Below, in pieces: positions 1 to 4,830 of a stretch of DNA of 6,047 bases. Each line of letters starts with the position of its first letter. The first letter of the stretch is position 1. The stretch spans positions 1 to 6,047 of the forward strand of contig JALWKG010000096.1 of NCBI GenBank assembly GCA_027081565.1. Reading direction: 5' to 3'. A program made the translations under genes and the position numbers. This stretch comes from Helicobacteraceae bacterium. GTDB lineage: Bacteria; Campylobacterota; Campylobacteria; Campylobacterales; Sulfurimonadaceae. The notes beneath the pieces are model-generated. The model saw only the letters and a list, made by a program, of their open reading frames with translations, did no database searches and was not told the DNA's origin.

Positions 1-528
1 AAGCTTAATGATCCGAATATCATCTCGTGTTACGATAGCTTTCATCGACTCCAGGGTGTAAAGTAGTGCTAAGACTTTAGGACCTCCAGTGTCACGTTGC
101 ATCTGCTCTTGCGCAAAGAACTCCCCCATAAAATAACTTCCACTACTCAGTATGTCGAGTGCATGGGTGAAGGCTTTAGTGCGTAGAGGCTCTGGTAGAT
201 GTAAAAAAGAGGTCATGATCCCATCATACTCTTGGTCACTCTGCCAACGACTCAAGTCTGCATGAATTGTCTTGACATCAACACCCATCTCCTGTGCTAA
301 GGCTGCTGTTTTGGCCAAGCCCACATCAGAAGCATCCAAAGCATGTACCTCATGCCCTAAAGAGGCCATATGACAAGCCGTACGCCCTTCGCCCTCTCCA
401 AGCATCAGAAGCTTACTGTTTGGACGTAGAAGCGTGCTTTGGGACGCTAAAAAGGTATTGGGCTCTTTCCCATATAAAAAGCCCTCTCTTGAAAACTTGT
501 CGTTCCACATCTTTTGCATCTCCATCAT
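1..528 (-). CDS. TehB-like class I SAM-dependent methyltransferase, 3' end cut off by the window
   Basis: The sequence shows an open frame of 176 codons from ATG 528 to the left edge with no stop, so the C-terminus is missing. The protein begins MMEMQKMWNDKFSREGFLYG; a start of the form W-(N/D)-x-x-(F/Y), then YG-x-EPN-x-FL, is typical of small TehB/tellurite- or thiopurine-type methyltransferases. The SAM-binding motif I is L-M-L-G-E-G-E-G-R (residues 41-49), followed by an acidic residue at the end of strand 2 (D65 in HALDAS) and a motif IV-like stretch around EYDGIMTSFLHLP. The start is 528 or 525: AAGG (536-533) lies just upstream and overlaps the stop of the preceding gene, leaving 6 bases between genes, so translation is probably coupled. 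Family knowledge points to a cytosolic methyltransferase on a small molecule; the substrate cannot be read here. Tellurite resistance should not be assumed. Confidence is high for the fold and low for the substrate. Confidence 0.85.
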   Translation of the reverse strand, partial: MMEMQKMWNDKFSREGFLYGKEPNTFLASQSTLLRPNSKLLMLGEGEGRTACHMASLGHEVHALDASDVGLAKTAALAQEMGVDVKTIHADLSRWQSDQEYDGIMTSFLHLPEPLRTKAFTHALDILSSGSYFMGEFFAQEQMQRDTGGPKVLALLYTLESMKAIVTRDDIRIIKL

Positions 529-534
529 CTCACC

Positions 535-990
535 TTACTGTTCATTGTCTTCTTCTAACTGTTCTATAAAATCATCTAACAGGTAGTTGATGCTGTGTTC
601 ATACACATCTTTGTAGATGTCATGACTCTCTATCATCTCATGGAGACTATAAGTCAATGCATAGCTCAATACCTCAGAACCACGCGGCACCTTTGTCTCT
701 TCTCCAACACCTAATGTCAAGTGAATAACAGTACTCTTCTCTAGTGCAATAGCATGAAGTTTTAGAAATATCGCACCCACACCGTCTTTCTGACAGGCAA
801 TACCATTTTTTTAAAGTTTCTCTTTAATCGCTGTTTTCAACTGCTGCTCTTGTACAGGTGTCAAGATGTCGTTTTCATCTAAGATCAGAATGTTTACAGC
901 TTTCAATCCTTCAAGGTTGAAGGGTGTTGCACCCATCAATGGAAACTGTAATAAAAATAGAGAGAAGAGAGAAATTAAGAGTTGCTTCAT
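535..990 (-). pseudogene. Small secreted protein of unknown function, interrupted by an in-frame TAA
   Basis: From ATG 990 the frame encodes a signal peptide (MKQLLISLFSLFLLQF..., likely cleaved after MGA near residue 21), then a mature part starting TPFNLEGLKAVNILILDEND. Codon 60 is TAA (813-811), but the same frame stays open for 91 more codons (KNGIACQKDGVGAIFLKL...) to the TAA at 537-535. Without that stop it would be a 151-residue periplasmic protein. The pattern strand-helix-strand, with L-x-x-A-I-x-x-K-L before the stop and K-N-G-I after it, reads as one continuous domain. AAGG sits 6 bases before the ATG, a good ribosome site. The downstream half alone has no ATG near its beginning (only a weak GTG at 780) and would lack the signal peptide, so reinitiation would put it in the wrong compartment. 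I do not recognise a named family. A pseudogene or a sequencing error is most likely; readthrough is possible. Confidence 0.7.
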
Positions 991-1045
991 CTATAACCTT
1001 AGTACTCACCGTAACTGTCTACTGACAACAGTACAATTATTTTAA

Positions 1046-1051
1046 ATTATA
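1046..1051 (-). promoter_or_regulatory. Candidate -10 element for the secreted-protein gene
   Basis: The minus strand reads TATAAT within an AT-rich stretch in the 98-base gap between pcm and the secreted-protein gene, about 55 bases before its ATG. No good -35 hexamer lies 17 bases upstream, but Campylobacterota sigma-70 promoters often lack one. Between this box and the ATG is a weak dyad, ACTGT/ACAGT separated by 9 bases. I see no intrinsic terminator after pcm, so read-through from the upstream operon is equally possible. Confidence 0.35.
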
Positions 1052-1088
1052 ATAGCTAATACTACGTGGAAAGGTTCTTAAAGATTTA

Positions 1089-1730
1089 TTATCGTTGAAC
1101 ACCATCAAGAACAGGGACAAATTCACACACTTCTAGTTCATCTTCCATCAACTCTTCGCCGATCTTTACAAAACGGGTGATGACTTGCTGACCATTTTTC
1201 TCCATTGGTGCTACGATGACACCGCGAGGGGCCAACTGATCGATCAAGATCTGAGGGATATGTGTAGGTGCTGCTGAAAATAGAATGCGATCATAAGGCG
1301 CATACTGTACCCACCCTTTTTGTCCATCGTCAGTACGGGTATGGACATTGTTGATACCCAGTTCACGAAAACGCTGTTTTGCCTCTACGATCAAAGGTTC
1401 GATCCGCTCTATAGAGAAGACACCTCTAAAAAGGTGTGAAAGCACTGCGGCCTGATAACCACTGCCACAACCTATCTCCAAGACACGGTCTGCACCCTCT
1501 GGTTCCAGATACTCCGTCATCTTTGCTACGGTCAGAGGAGAGGAGATCCACTGTTTGGCACCTATAGGCAAGGCATCGAGTTTGTAGGCATGTTGTTTCA
1601 TTGCTACAGGCACAAACTTCTCACGGTTGGTGTTGATGATGGCCTGTTTGACCTCAGGAGAGAGTCTAAAGACCTTGTCGATCTCGTCAGCCATACGGGT
1701 GGTTTTAATTGCTGTTATTTTGTCTATCAC
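1089..1730 (-). CDS. pcm: Protein-L-isoaspartate O-methyltransferase
   Basis: The enzyme uses SAM to methylate abnormal L-isoaspartyl residues in aged proteins, starting their conversion back to aspartate; it acts in the cytosol. At 213 residues it matches the usual length of about 210. Visible signatures are the substrate-binding segment GAKQWISSPLTVAKM (57-71), SAM motif I VLEIGCGSGYQAA (83-95), the acidic residue after strand 2 (E108 in SIERIEP), T-D-D-G-Q-K-G-W (133-140), YDRILFSAAP (146-155), and the C-terminal FVPVLDG (204-210). The start is GTG at 1730, which overlaps the stop of the upstream hydrolase by four bases (GTGA), a classic coupled junction; only a weak TAGG precedes it. An internal ATG at 1694 (residue 13) is the alternative and would also keep every motif. 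The linkage of pcm with nrdB also occurs, as I recall, in Campylobacter jejuni. Confidence 0.95.
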   Translation of the reverse strand: MIDKITAIKTTRMADEIDKVFRLSPEVKQAIINTNREKFVPVAMKQHAYKLDALPIGAKQWISSPLTVAKMTEYLEPEGADRVLEIGCGSGYQAAVLSHLFRGVFSIERIEPLIVEAKQRFRELGINNVHTRTDDGQKGWVQYAPYDRILFSAAPTHIPQILIDQLAPRGVIVAPMEKNGQQVITRFVKIGEELMEDELEVCEFVPVLDGVQR

Positions 1731-2467
1731 GATATACCTACATCCAAATATCGGCGCATTTTCAACACCTCTTTCTCTTTATACAAAACTTCCAAGGTCT
1801 CACGTCCTGCATTACGTGTCTCATCACCAAAAGGGGTGATAATACCACTCATACCCGTTGTGTCGCTGTTGGCCGTGTCGGAGGCCACAACATAACACTG
1901 ATTCATGATGGCAAGCGCATTGGTCAGTGAGACAAAGTTTTGCGTGCGTAGTTTACCCCATTGTGCAGGAATTAACAAAACATCTGCACCCTCGAGTCTT
2001 TTCCAAAACTGCTTAAAACGAATCTCAAAACAGATCAGCAGTCCCAAACGCAGACCAGCAACCTCAAAAAGCATGATCTCATCTTCAGAACCGGCACTAA
2101 AGTAGTCATGCTCACCACCAAACTTGAACAGTTCCACTTTGGCCTGCTGATGAACCACTTTGCCTTGATAAAAGACCTTTGCTATGTTATAAAACTTGCC
2201 ACCTTGACGTTTCTCTATCATAGTAGCAACTATTATACGGGTTTGTGACAGCCCTAAAAAAGCTTCTGTAATACGTTCGCAAAAAGCTGCTGCAACATCA
2301 AAATGATCATAATCAAAATTGGTAACAGCAAGTTCAGGGGTAACAACAACAGCGTCAAGAGGGGTCTCTTTTATAATCGTGCAGAGTGAAGAGAGGTTCT
2401 CTTCATAACTATGGTTTTCACTTGTAAAGGCAAGTGAACAGAGCGGACGCTGTTTAAAAGTCGTCAA
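1727..2467 (-). CDS. Carbon-nitrogen hydrolase (nitrilase superfamily amidase)
   Basis: This is a 246-residue single-domain member of the nitrilase superfamily, which cleaves C-N bonds of amides using a Glu-Lys-Cys triad. All three residues are visible: E45 in VVVTPELAV, K110 in HQQAKVELF, and C146 in LLICFEIRF. The helper glutamate region (GGEHDYF, E119) and the segment VLLIPAQWGKLR (163-174) also fit. The ICFEIRF and NALAIMNQCYVVASD segments resemble omega-amidase or deaminated-glutathione amidase (YafV/Nit-like) members more than true nitrilases, but the substrate is not established. The start appears to be TTG at 2467, inside the last 14 bases of nrdB. No ATG or GTG occurs before the catalytic E45, so TTG is the only sensible start, with AAAGG about 11 bases upstream. 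Translation is likely coupled to nrdB and, at the other end, to pcm. Confidence 0.9.
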   Translation of the reverse strand: MTTFKQRPLCSLAFTSENHSYEENLSSLCTIIKETPLDAVVVTPELAVTNFDYDHFDVAAAFCERITEAFLGLSQTRIIVATMIEKRQGGKFYNIAKVFYQGKVVHQQAKVELFKFGGEHDYFSAGSEDEIMLFEVAGLRLGLLICFEIRFKQFWKRLEGADVLLIPAQWGKLRTQNFVSLTNALAIMNQCYVVASDTANSDTTGMSGIITPFGDETRNAGRETLEVLYKEKEVLKMRRYLDVGIS

Positions 2468-3482
2468 AATCCAGAGAGCCTTTAGAGTAGTTGGCTACGG
2501 TACCTTCAAAAAAGTTGGTCTTTTGGTCATTAAATGAAGCAAAGTCATCCACCCATTTAATAGGGTTTTTAACATTATAGATCGGCTCGAGTTTCACCGC
2601 ACGCAGACGCTCATCAGCAAGGAACTGAATATACTGTTCAATGATCTCATCTGTCAGACCGAGGATCTGCCCTTGTGTGATGTACTTACCCCAAGAGACC
2701 TCAAGTCTTACCGCTTCTCTAAACATCGCATAGACTTCGTCGAGTAGCTCTTTGGTGAAAAGCTCAGGATGTTCACGACGGATCGAATTAATAAGGTTTT
2801 GGAACAAAATAAGGTGTGTCACTTCATCACGTTGAATAAAACGGATCATCTGTGCAGAACCGAGCATCTTGCCTGAACGCGCCAATGTGTAGAGGTAGGC
2901 AAAGCCACTATAGAAGTAGAGACCTTCCAGGATCTGGTTTGCAAAACAGGCTTTTAAGAAGTTTTCTGAGGTTGGGTTCTCAGAAAGGACTTCATACTTT
3001 ATGGCGATAGCATCATTTTTGGACTTCAACATCGCATCTTGACGCCACAAGTCATAGATCTCTGCAGAGTTTTGAGAGATGGAATCCACCATAACAGCGT
3101 AAGACTGAGAGTGCAGCGCCTCTTCAAATGACTGACGAACCAAAATAAGGTTGATCTCCGGTGCTGTGACATAAGGGTTCACATTGTCAATAAGGTTGTT
3201 AGTCTGCAGTGAGTCCATAAAAATAAGTTGTGAAAGGGTCTTGTCATACGCCGCTTTTTCACCCTCTGTCAGGTTTTTATAGTCATTGGTATCACGGGTC
3301 ATGTCGACCTCTTTAGGAAACCAAGTGTTGTTTAACATCACTTCCCACAAGTTATAAGCCCACTGGTACTTAATGTTGTTAAGTTCAAAAATACCCGTTG
3401 GGTTTCCACCAAAGATCTTACGATCATTTACATGCTCGTTAGATTCTGGATTGTAGATCTTTTTTCGGTTAATGGTTGTCAT
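2454..3482 (-). CDS. nrdB: Class Ia ribonucleoside-diphosphate reductase, beta subunit
   Basis: NrdB holds the diiron-tyrosyl radical cofactor that, with NrdA, reduces ribonucleoside diphosphates to deoxy forms for DNA synthesis in the cytosol. The 342-residue protein carries the complete ligand set: D90 (IFMDSLQ), E121 and H124 (FEEALHSQSY), E186 (NQILEGLYFY), and E220 and H223 (RDEVTH). The radical tyrosine is Y128, four residues after H124 as in E. coli (H118/Y122). W54 (WFPKEVDMTRD) and Y332 near the C-terminus fit the radical-transfer path. The tail ends SLDFDDF, the part expected to dock to NrdA. The start is ATG 3482 with AGG eight bases upstream. nrdA is not in the window, so the subunits are encoded apart. 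It is the first gene of the leftward operon and faces the RDD gene divergently. Confidence 0.97.
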   Translation of the reverse strand: MTTINRKKIYNPESNEHVNDRKIFGGNPTGIFELNNIKYQWAYNLWEVMLNNTWFPKEVDMTRDTNDYKNLTEGEKAAYDKTLSQLIFMDSLQTNNLIDNVNPYVTAPEINLILVRQSFEEALHSQSYAVMVDSISQNSAEIYDLWRQDAMLKSKNDAIAIKYEVLSENPTSENFLKACFANQILEGLYFYSGFAYLYTLARSGKMLGSAQMIRFIQRDEVTHLILFQNLINSIRREHPELFTKELLDEVYAMFREAVRLEVSWGKYITQGQILGLTDEIIEQYIQFLADERLRAVKLEPIYNVKNPIKWVDDFASFNDQKTNFFEGTVANYSKGSLDFDDF

Positions 3483-3522
3483 AATATCTGCCTGAATTGT
3501 GAATTCATAGTTGTAGTTTTAG

Positions 3523-3528
3523 ATTATG
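3523..3528 (-). promoter_or_regulatory. Candidate -10 box for nrdB
   Basis: The minus strand reads CATAAT here, about 40 bases before the nrdB ATG, in an AT-rich upstream context. No convincing -35 hexamer is visible, though a T-run lies just upstream. The implied leader is roughly 35 bases. This is a position-based guess. Confidence 0.35.
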
Positions 3529-3547
3529 TCTAGCTACAAAAAAGTTA

Positions 3548-3567
3548 ATGATTATGACCAAAATCAT
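3548..3567. promoter_or_regulatory. Dyad upstream of nrdB, possible operator
   Basis: The arms ATGATT and AATCAT are perfectly complementary and are separated by eight bases. A third half-site, TGATT (3570-3574), follows and forms an overlapping dyad with AATCA. The block lies about where the -35 region of the nrdB promoter would sit. It is loosely reminiscent of Fur-type AT-rich sites but does not match that consensus well, and it is not an NrdR box. AT-rich dyads also arise by chance. Confidence 0.3.
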
Positions 3568-3615
3568 ATTGATTCTTGTTGAAAAAAAGAAAAAATCTCT
3601 AACTATCATTTTTGC

Positions 3616-3644
3616 TTAACCATTGCACTTGTTCAATGGATTAA
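3616..3644. promoter_or_regulatory. Dyad upstream of the RDD gene, possible operator
   Basis: TTAACCATTG (3616-3625) pairs with CAATGG-A-TTAA (3634-3644): ten pairs with one bulged A (3640) and an eight-base centre. It lies immediately upstream of the candidate -10 TATACT at 3656 and covers the expected -35 position, where a repressor or activator could act. Regulator unknown. Confidence 0.35.
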
Positions 3645-3655
3645 TTATTGTTATG

Positions 3656-3661
3656 TATACT
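3656..3661 (+). promoter_or_regulatory. Candidate -10 box for the RDD gene
   Basis: TATACT lies about 28 bases before the chosen ATG and leaves a short leader containing the Shine-Dalgarno site TAAGGA (3677-3682). A weak TTCAAT lies 18 bases upstream as a possible -35. Confidence 0.4.
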
Positions 3662-3689
3662 TCTGAGACAATTAATTAAGGATCTTGTA

Positions 3690-4109
3690 ATGAATAATGC
3701 CGGCTTTTGGAAACGTTTTGTTGCTGTTATGATAGACGCCATCATCTTGGGACTACTTACCTTTTTATTGATGATGGGTGTGGGTATGGTTATCGGCGGT
3801 ATGATGCACGATCCGGAGCTTATGTTTAAGTTCAGTCAGTTTGGGATGCTGATGGATGTCATCTTGTTTTGGCTCTATTTTGCCCTGCACGAGAGTTCCC
3901 CCTTACAAGCAACCCTTGGTAAACGTCTCTTGGGTATCTACGTCACTGATGGCGACGGAGAGCGCCTGACCTTTGTCAGAGCAACCATACGTTACTTCTC
4001 AAAATACCTTTCAATTATCTTTATGATTGGTTTTATCATGGCTGCCTTTACTAAAAATAAGCAGGCTCTGCATGATCTTATTGCGGATACTTTGGTTGTC
4101 AATCGCTAA
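3690..4109 (+). CDS. RDD-family integral membrane protein
   Basis: The 139-residue product starts MNNAGFWKRFVAVMIDAIIL. R9 and D16 supply the Arg and Asp typical of the RDD family near the first membrane segment. Three hydrophobic segments are seen, roughly 11-37, 50-66 and 104-120. The conserved TLGKRLLGI (75-83) follows the second, and the C-terminal KQALHDLIADTLVV (124-137) is the usual closing motif (H128, D129). Members sit in the inner membrane; most have no known role, although some have been linked to ion or proton transport. The start is ATG 3690 because TAAGGA lies seven bases upstream; the frame extends to an earlier ATG at 3654 but without a ribosome site and overlapping the candidate -10. 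The gene stands alone, divergent from nrdB and convergent with selO. I cannot assign a substrate. Confidence 0.9.
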   Translation: MNNAGFWKRFVAVMIDAIILGLLTFLLMMGVGMVIGGMMHDPELMFKFSQFGMLMDVILFWLYFALHESSPLQATLGKRLLGIYVTDGDGERLTFVRATIRYFSKYLSIIFMIGFIMAAFTKNKQALHDLIADTLVVNR

Positions 4110-4110
4110 A

Positions 4111-4133
4111 AGGTGTCCAGTGATGGACTGCCT
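4111..4133. terminator. Hairpin directly after the RDD gene
   Basis: AGGTGTCCA and TGGACTGCCT pair over nine positions (one G-U type pair, one bulged T at 4129) around a GTGA tetraloop of the stable GNRA class. It starts one base after the RDD stop codon. On the plus strand no T-run follows. On the minus strand the hairpin is followed by TTTT, so it fits better as a stop for leftward transcription entering from the selO side, or as a 3'-end stabilising hairpin for the RDD mRNA. Confidence 0.5.
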
Positions 4134-4430
4134 CCCCTTAATAGCGTAAAAAAGTTGTTTCCCCTTATCTCCCTTAGTGCTGTTGATTACCTTCTTGATT
4201 TCTCTGATAGTGGGATTTAGAAACTCTATCTTGTTTAAATGCTACCTTGTTATTTCAACTGTGGCGAACCGAACTTTACTTCTCTGTCGCGTCAGAGAAG
4301 TAATTTTCGAGAAAAGAAGAGAGACGCTGTTGTTGAGAATAAAGAGCTTATTATCTAAAGCAATTAGATTATCGTTCTTTATATTGCTACGACTCCTACT
4401 GTTAGTATCCTGAATTTGTTTGAATTGGGA
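4134..4430. other. Non-coding spacer, proximal part
   Basis: Apart from the 11-bp hairpin, I see no gene here. A leucine-rich 78-codon open frame beginning with GTG at 4177 has no ribosome site, crosses the perfect hairpin, and looks like chance. No tRNA, repeat array or transposase remnant was recognised. Confidence 0.5.
4276..4307 (+). terminator. Strong 11-bp hairpin followed by TTTT
   Basis: TTACTTCTCTG (4276-4286) is perfectly complementary to CAGAGAAGTAA (4293-4303) across the six-base loop TCGCGT, and TTTT follows at once. This is the best rightward intrinsic terminator candidate in the spacer, although it lies about 165 bases past the RDD stop and its T-run is short. It may define the RDD transcript end. 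Confidence 0.5.
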
Positions 4431-4595
4431 TGAAAGCGGTGTAGCTTACACTTTAATTGATGCGTCACCACTTGAGCTCTTCTCTAGCATCTGCAAGGCC
4501 GAACGGAGTTTTATTTCTGCCGTTAAGAAAATGACACTGTCTGAGACGTAGTCGAGTTTGGCATTTTTAGGCAGAAATGAAATGGAGAGAGGGAA

Positions 4596-4611
4596 GTCGG
4601 TAGCTACCGAC
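4596..4611. repeat. Perfect 16-bp palindrome
   Basis: GTCGGTAGCTACCGAC equals its own reverse complement. As DNA it could bind a dimeric protein; as RNA it folds into a six-pair stem with an AGCT loop. Flanking bases do not extend the symmetry. Confidence 0.85.
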
Positions 4612-4669
4612 ATTGTGACCAAAGGAAATGCCCTTGGGTAAAGCCCGCTAGAGTCAGTTTTTTTACGAT

Positions 4670-4710
4670 ACGGAATTTAGTTCCGTTCTGTACGGCACTT
4701 TAGTGCTGTG
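4670..4710. repeat. Twin hairpins with TTTA-type loops
   Basis: The first hairpin is ACGGAA-TTTAG-TTCCGT (4670-4686). The second is TACGGCAC-TTTA-GTGCTGTG (4691-4710), with two G-T pairs. Both begin TACGG and share the loop, yet the upper stem differs on both arms so pairing is kept. A T-rich stretch (TGTTTCTATTTTTG) follows the second, which could therefore also act as a rightward terminator. Confidence 0.7.
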
Positions 4711-4799
4711 TGTTTCTATTTTTGCTGAGTCAAAAAAAGAAAGGGAAGCAAGATAAAATTTAAACTAGAACACAACTAAAAGGGTTAAACACTCATATT

Positions 4800-4830
4800 A
4801 TAAAATAACAGTTCATCCTTTACGATGAAC
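4800..4830 (-). terminator. selO terminator overlapping its stop codon
   Basis: On the minus strand GTTCATC (4830-4824) pairs perfectly with GATGAAC (4817-4811) around a six-base loop that contains most of the selO TAA, and the T-rich TGTTATTTTATAAT follows. The stem includes the last codons of selO, so the coding end and the transcription end are merged. Confidence 0.65.

Larger units (their letters stand above)
4436..4740. other. Hairpin-rich element: candidate structured RNA or dispersed intergenic repeat
   Basis: A series of stem-loops is packed into about 270 bases: GTGTA/TACAC with a three-base loop (4439-4451); a distant nine-base pairing ATTTCTGCC (4513-4521) with GGCAGAAAT (4570-4578); a perfect 16-base palindrome (4596-4611); ACCAAAGG with CCTTGGGT, seven pairs and one mismatch (4618-4639); ACGGAA/TTCCGT (4670-4686); and TACGGCAC/GTGCTGTG (4691-4710). 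A T7 run (4658-4664) and an A7 run (4732-4738) bracket the last two and could pair. No promoter is obvious. One reading frame (about 4552-4638, ending GKSVATDIVTKGNALG) is open but preceded by a stop and has no start signal. Nothing identifies the family; the strand is undetermined. It could be a mobile-like intergenic repeat or a non-coding RNA. Confidence 0.4.

Noticed and set aside
1..6. Window begins exactly with a HindIII site, AAGCTT
   Set aside because: It may reflect a cloned fragment end, but the same site recurs inside the window (for example near 409 and 2260), so it carries no biological meaning.
294..569. 91-codon plus-strand open frame
   Set aside because: Antisense to the methyltransferase and the end of the secreted-protein gene; its composition is that of an antisense shadow.
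801..820. Programmed frameshift at CTT-TAA (prfB-like) or slippage on the A7 run
   Set aside because: The downstream half is in the same frame as the upstream half, so a shift would leave the good frame; the +1 product ends after about 16 codons.
1590..2105. Several plus-strand open frames of 66-101 codons
   Set aside because: They lie antisense to the well-supported pcm and hydrolase genes and show no family features.
3548..3574. Fur box or NrdR box upstream of nrdB
   Set aside because: The match to either consensus is poor; kept only as an unnamed dyad.
4177..4413. Leucine-rich 78-codon open frame on the plus strand
   Set aside because: GTG start with no ribosome site, runs through a perfect 11-bp hairpin, low-complexity hydrophobic composition, no recognisable family.
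4439..4510. tRNA-like fold
   Set aside because: No T-loop GTTC-type motif, no CCA end, and no cloverleaf can be drawn.
4670..4710. Short CRISPR-like repeat pair
   Set aside because: Only two units, no spacers of regular length, and each unit is itself a hairpin; no cas genes in the window.
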